Part shown: in pieces, positions 23,867-34,463 of the stretch
Layout of the letters: the number at the start of each line of letters is the position of its first letter
Numbering within the stretch: position 1 is the first letter of the stretch
DNA from: Flectonema sp. DT1601
Lineage: Eukaryota > Euglenozoa > Diplonemea > Diplonemida > Diplonemidae
NCBI GenBank assembly: GCA_964019425.1
Contig: OZ025810.1
Coordinates: forward strand, 868,001 to 932,000
DNA length: 64,000 nt
Reading direction: 5' to 3'
Translations under genes and position numbers: made by a program
The notes under the pieces: model-generated
Told to the model about the DNA's origin: nothing
What the model saw: only the letters and a program-made list of their open reading frames with translations
Database searches by the model: none

Positions 23867-25462
23867 ATGCATGAAGATGATAAAAAACCATTTTTCACTC
23901 CAATGCGAGTTTGTTATGTTGCTTGTTTCTTTGTTGTTGTTGCTGTTGGAGTTGGATTCTATTTTGGAGTAGTAGTTCCAGCAACTGCACCACCGGAATA
24001 TCGATTCAGAGGTTTTGACTGGGGCTGTGATGTTGTCGCACCGACAAACCTAATCGACATGATGAATTTATCAATGCAACCTATTCTGAGGAATATCGTA
24101 GAAGTTGGAGGAAGTGGGACATATGACTGTTTGTGTGAGTTTTATTCATCTTTTTTTGATGTTCAGGAAACGTTGTCATGTTCAACACTGGTATGCACCA
24201 CATCGACCGATATCACGATTCACGTCAACGACTCTATTCCTGTTGAGAGTACGTCGTGGGCTGCTTTCTTACCAAATGAATTTAAATTTATTTTTTCATC
24301 AAATACGACTACGACGTTACTTCTAAGTATCTCACCAAACAGAGATGAATTAAAAAAGTATCAAAGCAGTATGTTGAAATCTCAATTTGGAAATATGTAC
24401 CTTCCTGATAAAAGACCAAATGAAAAACACAACTGTCACGATGGAGCTGTTTGTACCGTAACATCATTTAAAAACACGATGGGTGTATTACCGTATCAGA
24501 ATAGATGGTCTTGCTCTTCTGGTTGGGACGTGGATGAGTCAGCACCTTATCCGTTGGGCATTGGAACAGAGTGTAGGTGTAGTCAAATGAGCTTATCGAT
24601 GGCTGATGGCCGTCCGTTTTTAGATAATTTAGTACCGCCTGTTGTCAGAACTGATTCATCAGAGCTACGAAACAAACATTCAAACGATTGGCTTCGAAGT
24701 GCTCAATTCGAACTAGCAAGCGTTGCTTCTTTTTCTAAATTTTCAATAGAACTTATTGTTCATGGTGCTCCAGCATATCTCATTGAAAAATCACACAAAG
24801 CGGCATTGCAAGAAATAAAACATTCGAAGTTGTGTTTAGCTGCTGCGGCATATCTTGAGAAGAAGCCTGATGATAATTTCAAGCTTGGAAGACTTCCAAC
24901 AAGCGTCGTTATGTTTAATCACAACTTAACCAGGTTAGCAGTTGATACTGCTCTTGATGGTGCAATTGCTGAGGCAACAGCTGCAGTGGCAGCAGCTGTT
25001 AGGATTTCTGTGTGGGATGATTTGGCAATGAAAGGTTTCGTTACGATGACATCCCCTGTCTCTAGAGCATTAACAGCTATTATGATGGAAGAGGCTTCTC
25101 ATGCTGCTTTAGCATGGTCGGCGTTGTCTTGGATTGTATCGGTAGGTGATGGTGATGGTGATGGTCAGGTATTGAGATCTGTTATTAATAATTGTTTTAG
25201 TTGTTTTGGTGTTCTTGACTTCAGTGAATTAGACTATCTGTTTTCACCTTCTTCGGCTCACTTGGCTGGTCAGCTTTTACAGAGAGAAAACGATTTCATC
25301 TCTCTCTTCGTGAAATCAAGATTTTTATTTCCACTTTCTCGGTTTGTTCTGTCACAAAATCTTACAGAAGTTTCTATCAAAGAAGTTGTTCAAGGATTAC
25401 CCTCGGGTGTTATAAGTAGAGTTGAATTTACATTGCGGAAGATTCTCAGTGAGATTCAATAA
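23867..25462 (+). CDS. Membrane-anchored protein with a bacterial-type ferritin-like domain
   Basis: The product is 531 aa. A single hydrophobic segment at ~14-38 is a likely type II signal anchor. It is followed by a Cys- and N-glycosylation-site-rich region (~50-260) that was not recognised. Residues ~275-425 form four helices with di-iron ligand spacing: E282 in FELASVASF, E316-x-x-H319 in ALQEIKHSKLC, E369 in GAIAEATAAV, and E409-x-x-H412 in MMEEASHAALAW. This arrangement and wording resemble, from memory, stand-alone ferritin-like proteins of Myxococcota and related bacteria (EHASVA...DEIxHAxLC...DEAxHAALAW). A redox or metal-binding role on the lumenal or extracellular side is inferred. 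No intron was placed. Horizontal acquisition of the domain is possible. The downstream TBC gene starts 272 bases later. Confidence 0.75.
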   Translation: MHEDDKKPFFTPMRVCYVACFFVVVAVGVGFYFGVVVPATAPPEYRFRGFDWGCDVVAPTNLIDMMNLSMQPILRNIVEVGGSGTYDCLCEFYSSFFDVQETLSCSTLVCTTSTDITIHVNDSIPVESTSWAAFLPNEFKFIFSSNTTTTLLLSISPNRDELKKYQSSMLKSQFGNMYLPDKRPNEKHNCHDGAVCTVTSFKNTMGVLPYQNRWSCSSGWDVDESAPYPLGIGTECRCSQMSLSMADGRPFLDNLVPPVVRTDSSELRNKHSNDWLRSAQFELASVASFSKFSIELIVHGAPAYLIEKSHKAALQEIKHSKLCLAAAAYLEKKPDDNFKLGRLPTSVVMFNHNLTRLAVDTALDGAIAEATAAVAAAVRISVWDDLAMKGFVTMTSPVSRALTAIMMEEASHAALAWSALSWIVSVGDGDGDGQVLRSVINNCFSCFGVLDFSELDYLFSPSSAHLAGQLLQRENDFISLFVKSRFLFPLSRFVLSQNLTEVSIKEVVQGLPSGVISRVEFTLRKILSEIQ

Positions 25463-25734
25463 CCTTTTTCTGCGAACGCATCATGGTATAATTGCTTAAC
25501 CCTTTTTTATTTATTTACACTATTTCCCATACACCCCCATTTCTTTTTGTTTGGGTTGGCTGTTAGCTGTGCTGCAAGGCCGGGTAATGTAGTCTCCCCA
25601 CCACATGTCTTGCTCTTTTTCCTTGCATCTTTTTTTTTTTTCTTCTCATTTCTAGGTGATGAGTTGGCCTTGTCTTAAACTTTTGTCAATTCCAATCTTA
25701 TGTTTCGTTCCCCTCACAGTACTCTCCTCTTATC

Positions 25735-28700
25735 ATGGAGTCTTACACAATAAATATTGCTATTAAGAATGTTGCTATAATGCCAAGGAGAAAAGGTCCT
25801 TCTAATGCTTGGTATGAATTATCCTGGAGAAGTAGCAAAGGATGTCCTAGAGGAGGATCAACAAAGAGAAGAACAGCTAAGGAATGGCAAGAAGAATGGG
25901 GAAGAGAAACTGAAGGGAATTCCTTAATAATAGAAGCGAAGACGGGAAGAACACTAGTAATGTGTTTAGCAATGTGTTGTCCTGGTGAGGGAGTTCAATA
26001 TTCTGGAGAAGTTGAATTATCAACAAGTAAAATTATCGATACAAAAAAAGCATCAAACGATCCTCGATCTGTCATTCATACGTCATTCCCACTACCCACA
26101 GCAACAGCAGAAGCACAATTATATATCTCTTGGTACAAACATGGAAGTGCTATTGTACAGCCAATGAGTAGCGCTTCACATTTAACAACAGCGAGTCTGA
26201 TAGTGGAATCATCGTTGGATAATAAAACTGATGAAGATGTTGATATTCGTTCAATAAAACAACCGTCTTATTCCTCAATGATGGAGACGTTTGTTCCGAT
26301 GATGAAATTACTACCAAATTCTTTACTGGGAATTTCTGATAAACAAAATCTACCGAATACGTTGTTGAGGATCGAATCGGCTTATAATTTGGAGATGCAA
26401 TTACCAATTTATGATGGGGAATATTATTTGATTTCTAATTTAATTTTTGAATCGTTTTTAAAACAAACTGACTATTCTATATGCAGGGATCTTCTCTCAA
26501 TAGCTTCTTCACCCGAATCACTGTTAGCTGTGTTGTCGAATAATGGATTTCTTAGTGGAGATAACGCGGACATATCACACAGCCTACCTCAGTGGTTGGA
26601 AGACATCTCTATTCAAATGTGTAGTAAATTCGACCTCATCTGTGACAGTAAAAAAAATCAAAAAGATTCTGAAGAAAACAGGGCATCCGCATACCGAATA
26701 TTACGCATTGCTCTACACAGATATGTATACTCAAAAGTGTTTGTCGCATTGAGAAGGCCTCCGTTGGCTGCTGGTTCATGGTTAAAAACATTGCAAAAAG
26801 CCAGATCGCGAGACCAAGTCCTTCGTCAGAGGCTTGTCGAATTACAAAATGAATGCCAAGGAGATCTTAAAAAATGGGGATTTGATGAAGCAGTGAATCC
26901 GAAATCCCTCTCAACTGCTATTGATCAGCTCCGTAAATTAAAAGGATGCAGCATTCCTCCCTACGACTGTGTTCTTGCTGTAATGAAAGCAGGTGTTATA
27001 CTTACACATGAGCTGGAGAAAGTATCAAAAACAGCAGTTGGCGCTGATGTATTTTTCCCAATATTTGCCTGGTGTGTTGCACAAGCAAGTCTTCAAGACG
27101 CAGTAGAATGCGTTTGTTCTATAGAAAGTTTTTTAGTGTCGAAACCATCTGCGGCGATCCTTCTCTCGAGTGAGATGGAATACCATGCGACGTGTTTAGC
27201 TGCTGCTCTTTCTCATTTGGAAGGTGATGACGATCAAGGAGATGAATGTTCATCTGATTCATGGTCTGATGATGATATGGGCGGTGCTTCTCCAGTTAGA
27301 GGCTCTGACGGAGCTTGGAAATCATGGCACAAAGCTAGAAAAGATCAAATTATTAGAGACAAAACTAACAACACATGGCTTTCTTCATTTACATCAATGT
27401 CATGGAAAAGTCCAAAACTACGAGGAACACGTCGAGGATGGTATTGGAGATATGGTTTATCCCATAAAATAAAATTAAATCCATCATCATATATCTGTTT
27501 TTTATCAAAAGAATACGGACCTTCTGAGCTATCCGACAGACTTGATCGAAGCGCTTCTTCAAGAAAACTTTTAAGTATCGATTTAGAGAGGATTTTAACT
27601 GGATTTGGTCCGGCAATAGCAGCTCAAAAAGAACAATTATTACCAGATTTACGTGACTTGCTCACTGCGTTTATACAATACAGACCTGATTTGGGTTATG
27701 TTCAGGGTATGGGATACATTGGATTGATGTTCATATTGCACTCAGACACAATAGAAGAAGCTTTCATAGGGTTTTGTGCAGTGATCCAGTGTCCTATTTT
27801 ACTGTCGTTTTATAACTTCGATACCGTGGAAATGGAAATTCAGTTCAGAGCTTTTGATAAATTATTTAGTAAAGCATCACCGTCGTTTGCTAACTACTTA
27901 AGTAAGTTGGGAATTGCAACGAAAACTTTTTTATTTGACTGGTGGATGACTCTTTTCATTCGACAGTTTGATTATAATTTGATTGCCGCTCCTCTTTGGA
28001 ATTTGTATGTTGGATCAGGATGTCAACCACATGTATTACACGGGATATCAATTGGTATTCTCGATTTCTTAGGAAATGAATTAATCACTAAATCAGAAGA
28101 GACGATCTTAATTACTTTATCGCAACTTAAATCTGCAACGTTGAATGCATCTGAGCTACTGAAAGGTGTTCAGAATCAAAGAATTTCAAAAGCAGCATAC
28201 TGGGATGCGATAGCAGAGGTTAGAAAGGAAGATCCTAAGTTACTTCGAGCAAATCCTTGCGATTCAAGATATCAGGATAGGCAGATGGCTGTGTCGAAAC
28301 CGATTATCGATACAGCTGCGGTGAAAATAGCAGAGTGGTTTTCAACTCAACCGTATCCTAGTGATTTAGGTGAAGTACCGACACTCAGAGATTGGGTATG
28401 GGATTATTCAAAACACTCATTGTCAAGTAAATGGAGTCTTCTATTGAAATACGCTGAGCGATCACCCTACTGCTCTGTTCTTATAAGAAGTGTTGATTAT
28501 TCAGAATGGGTTCATGCATTGCTTTCTAACTGGGCAGAGACTGACACTGAATACATATCTCTTCACAGTGTTCGCTCAGAAGGATTGTTATTCACACATC
28601 AAGTTACTGATCGTATTCGTAAACAGTACAGTGATCATCCAATAATCAGTAATGTCTTATCAAGAATAAATCCAATCCACTGTAGTAACACTAAAGGATG

Positions 28701-31011
28701 GACTCCAGCTTCTTATCTATCAATATGTACAGGTCCTATTTGGATAGCAAGTAAAAGTACTTCAGATATATTAGAGTTAACTATTCCGTATAGATCAGTA
28801 GATCCATACACAGTAGAACAGATTCCTGATGTTGTTGAGAAGAGAATATCGAGGAGTACTTCACCTCTCAGAAGTGTTAGTATCACTTCAAAACACAATA
28901 CAAGTGGACAACCAAACACAACTACAGAAGAGCTCTCAATCGATATTATCGTTTGGTGTAGCGACACAGCTGCTAATCCAGGAAGGGTAACGGAAGTTCA
29001 CATCACTAAACCGGATGGAAATACCCTCTTCGTCATTCCAACAAAAATCCACACAAACGTCACTGGTGGTATTGCGAATCAAATCTCTCCGACTGAGAGG
29101 ATTCGAGTATTGATTCCAACTGATATTTCAATCTGTGTTTCTATCGTTGTAAAGACAATTCAACAATTTGACGGCTCAAATGAGATTATTGGTCAAATCT
29201 CACCAGTAACCTTCACAGGTGAGACAAAGCATTCCGCATGGCATCCGTTGGTCAGTGCTACATCAGGTGAAGGAATTGGTAAGGTAAAATTAAATATCAC
29301 ATCTGGAAAGACAAATGCTAAAGAAGAGTTAAAAAGACGAGAACAACAAACCAGAGTAAGAATTGGACAGCTGATGAGTGACTTACCAGAAACTATAATT
29401 ATTGCTGTATTGAGGTTTATTGAACCTTCAGAAATCGTAGTCGGAATTCAGCTATGTAATACCCATTGGAAGAAAGTAATCTTTGATGTGTTTACATCGA
29501 CTGCTTCACTTCAAGAGTTATTTTGTACCACCACATCAAACATAGTTGAAATACTATTGTTAAGTTTGTGTCACTCAACATTATTATTTCATTCGTTACT
29601 TCTATGTGCGAATAGCAGTGGTAGACAGCAACGAAGAAAAGCAGCTCATGCAATGTCTGAATTATTACACACTAATTTGGATATTAGAACTCTTCTTGAT
29701 TTTGATGATGTAGTTAATGGGTTGAAGGAATTTATGGCGATGGCGGCGACGGAGGTATTGACGACACCTGTGATTCCGGCGTTGAATTTAACGAATATCA
29801 CGGTGAGTAGTATTTGTGATGATGATGAAAGTCTACTAAAACACGATTCACCGAGAAGATCGTCGTGTCTCCTCCTCTCACTTGATATTTGTAAGGTCCT
29901 TCTAACGTCTCAGTACAGCATCACCGGATCAGCAATTGCTGTTAGACATATCAGTATTCTATTTCTTCAACAGTTCTCATCATTTGAATTGTTAAAAATA
30001 ATAACAAAACTAACTGACGACAGCTGCAATAGACTTAATCAAATTCTCATTGAGTGTGGAATCTTGTCTGGATGTTTGCGAATATGCAAAGACCAAACTA
30101 TGTCACCATCTAATCTACTTTTGTTAATCAAACCTGCAATACGATTTGCTTTAATAATTGAGGGGTTTAAGACATTTTCAAATGATACTCACAGATGTCA
30201 AGATGATTTAAGGCATCAGAAATCGTATTTCAATACCGTCAGATACACTCTAAGCACTGTGTTAGTGACGTTATGTGAATCAGTCGTGCTGGATGAAAAT
30301 GACGACGACGGTAATAAATTAATATCTGAGGAGCTGCTTAGCTCACTGACGGGTTTCATAAATGAAACGATCAGCGTTCGATCGTGGGGTGTTTTATCAA
30401 AATTTTCATTATTTGAAAACTACAACCGTATCAGTTGTGTTTTGGTTGATAAGTTACTACTGGTCAATCAAACTCAGTGTCAAACACCCCTTAATATCAG
30501 TGAAATGTTTTATCGAGTTCCTGTCACTGTGTGTATCAGCCATCAACTTGCAATTCTCATGTGTTCATACTCCAATAAAGATGATATTGGTAAGGCATTG
30601 TTCAGTTTTATAGAAAACTGTTTATGTGATAGTGATATTCCGGTTCACTCGTCGATTCGTAATTTTATAAGTAGCCTGTTTGATTCTTTTTTAGAAGATT
30701 CATCACCAGAAATTTGGTGTAATCTTTTAAGACAAATTACTCAAATGTGTCTTGGAGTTGGAGTGAGTCACGATGGAGTTATTTTAGTGTTGTCGTCAAT
30801 TCAGTCTTCTTTGATGAATTTTCCGTCAAAGACAGATATTCATATTTCTCTTAAACAAGTTTTAGTCGATTTAACATTAATCCATCGTCTAGTAGAGGAT
30901 GAACTAAATCAAAAGATTATTTTTAATTTTATGAAAACTCTTGGGCAGCATTGTTTATCTTCGTTTTGTGCCGTCCTTATGGAAATGTCAATGGTACATC
31001 ATGAAAAATAA
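25735..31011 (+). CDS. Large TBC-domain Rab GTPase-activating protein with C2-like and F-box-like segments
   Basis: The product is 1,758 aa with no intron placed. Residues ~1-150 look like an N-terminal C2-type beta domain. A TBC domain spans about 560-845. Its arginine finger is present in IDLER (D616, R619) and its glutamine finger in YVQGM (Y655, Q657), so it should accelerate GTP hydrolysis on a Rab by the dual-finger mechanism. Around 1213-1250, LPETIIIAVLRFIEPSEIV followed by a conserved C and W resembles an F-box, which would link it to an SCF ubiquitin ligase. The remaining ~500 residues are predicted helical with no recognised domain. The ATG at 25735 lies 16 bases after an acceptor-like CCCCTCACAG. 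TBC assignment is firm; C2 and F-box are tentative; the target Rab is unknown. Confidence 0.85.
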   Translation: MESYTINIAIKNVAIMPRRKGPSNAWYELSWRSSKGCPRGGSTKRRTAKEWQEEWGRETEGNSLIIEAKTGRTLVMCLAMCCPGEGVQYSGEVELSTSKIIDTKKASNDPRSVIHTSFPLPTATAEAQLYISWYKHGSAIVQPMSSASHLTTASLIVESSLDNKTDEDVDIRSIKQPSYSSMMETFVPMMKLLPNSLLGISDKQNLPNTLLRIESAYNLEMQLPIYDGEYYLISNLIFESFLKQTDYSICRDLLSIASSPESLLAVLSNNGFLSGDNADISHSLPQWLEDISIQMCSKFDLICDSKKNQKDSEENRASAYRILRIALHRYVYSKVFVALRRPPLAAGSWLKTLQKARSRDQVLRQRLVELQNECQGDLKKWGFDEAVNPKSLSTAIDQLRKLKGCSIPPYDCVLAVMKAGVILTHELEKVSKTAVGADVFFPIFAWCVAQASLQDAVECVCSIESFLVSKPSAAILLSSEMEYHATCLAAALSHLEGDDDQGDECSSDSWSDDDMGGASPVRGSDGAWKSWHKARKDQIIRDKTNNTWLSSFTSMSWKSPKLRGTRRGWYWRYGLSHKIKLNPSSYICFLSKEYGPSELSDRLDRSASSRKLLSIDLERILTGFGPAIAAQKEQLLPDLRDLLTAFIQYRPDLGYVQGMGYIGLMFILHSDTIEEAFIGFCAVIQCPILLSFYNFDTVEMEIQFRAFDKLFSKASPSFANYLSKLGIATKTFLFDWWMTLFIRQFDYNLIAAPLWNLYVGSGCQPHVLHGISIGILDFLGNELITKSEETILITLSQLKSATLNASELLKGVQNQRISKAAYWDAIAEVRKEDPKLLRANPCDSRYQDRQMAVSKPIIDTAAVKIAEWFSTQPYPSDLGEVPTLRDWVWDYSKHSLSSKWSLLLKYAERSPYCSVLIRSVDYSEWVHALLSNWAETDTEYISLHSVRSEGLLFTHQVTDRIRKQYSDHPIISNVLSRINPIHCSNTKGWTPASYLSICTGPIWIASKSTSDILELTIPYRSVDPYTVEQIPDVVEKRISRSTSPLRSVSITSKHNTSGQPNTTTEELSIDIIVWCSDTAANPGRVTEVHITKPDGNTLFVIPTKIHTNVTGGIANQISPTERIRVLIPTDISICVSIVVKTIQQFDGSNEIIGQISPVTFTGETKHSAWHPLVSATSGEGIGKVKLNITSGKTNAKEELKRREQQTRVRIGQLMSDLPETIIIAVLRFIEPSEIVVGIQLCNTHWKKVIFDVFTSTASLQELFCTTTSNIVEILLLSLCHSTLLFHSLLLCANSSGRQQRRKAAHAMSELLHTNLDIRTLLDFDDVVNGLKEFMAMAATEVLTTPVIPALNLTNITVSSICDDDESLLKHDSPRRSSCLLLSLDICKVLLTSQYSITGSAIAVRHISILFLQQFSSFELLKIITKLTDDSCNRLNQILIECGILSGCLRICKDQTMSPSNLLLLIKPAIRFALIIEGFKTFSNDTHRCQDDLRHQKSYFNTVRYTLSTVLVTLCESVVLDENDDDGNKLISEELLSSLTGFINETISVRSWGVLSKFSLFENYNRISCVLVDKLLLVNQTQCQTPLNISEMFYRVPVTVCISHQLAILMCSYSNKDDIGKALFSFIENCLCDSDIPVHSSIRNFISSLFDSFLEDSSPEIWCNLLRQITQMCLGVGVSHDGVILVLSSIQSSLMNFPSKTDIHISLKQVLVDLTLIHRLVEDELNQKIIFNFMKTLGQHCLSSFCAVLMEMSMVHHEK

Positions 31012-31250
31012 TTTCGTTTTTTTTTTTTTTTTTAAAAATTTCCTGCCAGAGGACCTTGTTCTTCATCTTATTTATGTTGTTAAGCAACATACTAACCAGA
31101 ATATTATCGTGACCTCGACTTCAACATTATTGGTTCTAATTTTAGTGTTTTTTGTTTGGTTTTTATTGTAGCTTTGTCCCCCCCCATTCTCGTAGTTTCA
31201 AAAAAAAAAAAAAAAAACTCAAAAAAAAAAAAAAAAAAAATCCTACAAAG

Positions 31251-32723
31251 ATGAGGACTATTATTGCAGTCCTGCTGTTAATTGTTGCTGTTGAGGGGAT
31301 CGCACCAGCACCGGCGTTGCCAGCTGAATTGAGTCAGTTGGCACCTCCACCAACACCTCCGGTTAGCTATCCTCCACTACCGGGAACGTTTAGAATTCGT
31401 TCACGAGGAAATGGAAGATACCTTCACGAGAGAGGAATTAACTTGTTGGATCAAAGAGAGGTTCGTTCTCAACTTCTTATAAACTACGACAGGTTGATAA
31501 GCACTAGGTACAACACTGCTGAGACAAATACTTGGACTCATTTTAGGTTTTATCCAACAGCGAATACTGGATACTACAACATCAGAGTTGTGGCTAGCGA
31601 TCGTTATATAAATGAAGATGCGAGTGGTGATATGAAAATATCAACGAGGACTCAGGTGATGGATGATGATGCTCAGTTTAAATTTATTGAATACTGCGAT
31701 GGTACGGTAATGATCTACGCTAAGGGAAGCAGCAAATTTCTAAGAGCGGATACAAACACCGATGACATCGTTTCAACACGTTACCAAGTGTCCAGTGCTG
31801 CTGGGGATCCGCTTACCAGGTTTGTTATTGAACCGGTCGATGTAACTCAAAATTTACCAGCTGGATTCGCAGACATGGAAATCGAAGCAAAATGGGGCAT
31901 AACCCTCTCAACAATGACTTCTATGATTGCTGGCTTCCCTGATAATGGTGTCTACACTGTTCCTGGAGGACAGACATACACATTAAACGTTAGATGGGAT
32001 AGCAGATCACGAAAGTACTTCGATGAATATTATGATGATGCTACCGACACATTGGCTTCAGATAAACATTCTTACCGAGTCAGGAGTAGATCTGTGTCTA
32101 GTCCCTTAGCAGCAAACAATAATTGGGATACTCTCGCTGCGGCTAATTGGAATTTCCAATGGACTAAAGTTCAGTATAAAAGTACACCTATTCGATTGGA
32201 TGCTGTTTGGTTTCGTAAAGAGACGGGTAATTGTAAGATTGCTGGAGGGAATCCGTCATCGACATGCGCTGTGACTGATCTCCCAACAATCTTGGGAGGA
32301 TCTGTATTACATCCAGCGAACACTGCAGTGACTGATGATCATCCTGGTTTTAATTTCGCGATGACGAAAAAGACTGAAGTTGAAGATTATCGTTATCGCA
32401 TTGAACTCTATGCTCCAGGTCAGAGCGATCCAAGTTTTGAAGTTTCTCTTGATCAGTTGGAGACTAGATCTCACAGTGATGGATTTACTGCAAGCCCTCG
32501 AACATATGAGGCGGAGCTTGAAATATTAAATACTCCTGTCACTGCTTCAGATGTTCAAGAACTCTTCCGAATTGTTAAAAAGATGGAGGGTGATTATAAC
32601 TTATCTGCTAAAAAGAAATCAAAGGGAGGAATTCCACTGGACAATGCGTTCATTCCTGGTGATAGCGGTACTTGTCTTCAAGTTCCGATAGTCGCTGCTC
32701 CACTCCCTTTTGAAAAATTATAA
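31251..32723 (+). CDS. Secreted protein with a beta-trefoil (fascin/actin-crosslinking-like) domain
   Basis: The product is 490 aa. Residues 1-17 are a clear signal peptide (MRTIIAVLLLIVAVEG), followed by a Pro-rich linker. Residues ~45-205 contain three or four repeats of the trefoil type (FRIRSRGNGRYLHE, YYNIRVVASDRYINED, VMIYAKGSSKFLRAD), as in fascin-like and some lectin-like domains. The rest (~210-490) is beta-rich and was not recognised; it has few cysteines. Carbohydrate or surface binding outside the cell is a reasonable inference, whereas true fascins are cytosolic. The start is chosen at the signal peptide; an in-frame start further upstream would run through poly-Lys from an A-run. 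Confidence 0.7.
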   Translation: MRTIIAVLLLIVAVEGIAPAPALPAELSQLAPPPTPPVSYPPLPGTFRIRSRGNGRYLHERGINLLDQREVRSQLLINYDRLISTRYNTAETNTWTHFRFYPTANTGYYNIRVVASDRYINEDASGDMKISTRTQVMDDDAQFKFIEYCDGTVMIYAKGSSKFLRADTNTDDIVSTRYQVSSAAGDPLTRFVIEPVDVTQNLPAGFADMEIEAKWGITLSTMTSMIAGFPDNGVYTVPGGQTYTLNVRWDSRSRKYFDEYYDDATDTLASDKHSYRVRSRSVSSPLAANNNWDTLAAANWNFQWTKVQYKSTPIRLDAVWFRKETGNCKIAGGNPSSTCAVTDLPTILGGSVLHPANTAVTDDHPGFNFAMTKKTEVEDYRYRIELYAPGQSDPSFEVSLDQLETRSHSDGFTASPRTYEAELEILNTPVTASDVQELFRIVKKMEGDYNLSAKKKSKGGIPLDNAFIPGDSGTCLQVPIVAAPLPFEKL

Positions 32724-34463
32724 ATTAATTTTTTTTTTTTTTTTTTTACTGTATGCAGGAATTATTCTTTTGTGACGAGTTTTTTTTTTTTTTTTTTTTT
32801 AGAAAAAAAAAAAAAAAGAAATCTCCAATTTCACTAGAATTGCTTTTTTTTTTTCCTGAATTTTCTTTATCCCCAAAGCCCCAAATTCACGAGAATACTT
32901 CCTTCACGGGAATTATCTCCTTTTCTTACAGTATATCAACGAATCGAAAAATAATGAAAGAAAAATAACATTATATTATACCCTGTGCGCATTTAATGAT
33001 CTCAATACAAAACAGTAATCGGTCAGTTTCTTGTTCTGATGAGCGTCGTAGCCGACCCATAGAATGAATGAGGAAGTGACCCTAGTTATTGTTATGCAAT
33101 TGTGATCTTTTCCCTTTCTATTCCAAGACCTGGCATTTTTGGAGTCTGGTTCATCTTTCAGATTGACATGAAAAAAAAAAAAAAAAAAATATAAATTCCT
33201 TCTTAGTCTGTTAAGATTATGTTACTCCTGTCTGTGATCACTTTTTTTTTTTTTTTTTTTTTTTGATTTGAGAATTAAAAAAAAAAAAAAAAAAAGTAAA
33301 AAAATTAAGAATCGGTGATCACAAGAATTCTTTGCAACAATATTTTCCCCAAATCGTCGTATCTTTCCTTTTTTTTTCTTCTTTCTTTTTCTTAAATAAC
33401 AACAAACTCTTTCCTGGAGCGAGGAGAACATCACCTGATACTTTTTTATTAACATTGTATTTCGTTCTTCTTGTGCTTCGTTCTTTTTTTTTTTTTCCTT
33501 AAACGCAGCGTGTATTGTTATATTATTCTAAATCCCCTCTTTGTTTATTTATTTATTTTTTTTTTTTGTTTGAGTTGGGGAGAACTGTGTACCATGAGAT
33601 TCTTTTATTGCTTCTTTACGTACTGAGTATCGAGCTTTTTTTTATATAAAAAATATCAAAAATTTAAAAAAAAAAATTTTTCACCATTGTTCCTTTGAGC
33701 TTAATGCAGTATCAAATTACCCATTGCTCTATTATCTTACCGTTTATATTGAACGTCTCGAAGTCTCTCTCCGCCAATAGAGAATCTCACGGCTGTTCAG
33801 TAGCGTCATGCTGCTGTTCGGGGGTTGGACTTGAGATTCATGTTTGTGAAATTGTGTGTGATTTTTTTTTTTTTTTTTTTTGTTTTTTCAATCATTGGCA
33901 CCCGGCTTTTCTTTACACAAAGGCTTTGATTTACTCCCGTGAAGACTTTTTTTTTCTTCCTTTTTTTCACGTAGAAATATCGCTACCCTTGAGTCTCTCC
34001 AGCATCTAACAGCATTTTTTTTTCTTCTTTTTTTTTCTTTTTTTTTTTCCCCTTCACAGTTTTATCCCTTAATATAATATTATAGCAATTTGCCGTTTTT
34101 TTTTTTTTTTTTTTTGAAAAAAAATTTTATCGGTTGCAAACTACTTCGCGTTGTGTTTATGAGTTCACTTTACGTCTCTAGTACTACGCATTGAGTTTAG
34201 GCAAACGAATGATTTTATTTCAGAAAAAAAATAGTTTTTTTTTTAAAAATGTTTAAACCGCCCATATTATATGTTATCTCCATTTGCAGGAAAACACGAA
34301 ATCAGGAAAACGGACGATACATAACTTTCTACACACATAAAAAAAAACTCACGCATTTTCGTTTAACGTTATTTTTTATCAACAGGAGAATTTAACTCAA
34401 GAATAAGAGAGAGAGATATATACGGTTGCCTGTTCGTGTGATGTCATTATTATTTTACTAAGA
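32724..34463. other. 1.7-kb gene-free stretch with A/T homopolymers
   Basis: No coding exon recognised. Long A and T runs recur every 50-150 bases. An ATCAACAG acceptor-like site lies about 80 bases before the CAP gene start. Confidence 0.6.

Noticed and set aside
31152-31250. Upstream start for the beta-trefoil protein
   Set aside because: It would place poly-Lys from A-runs before a clear signal peptide.
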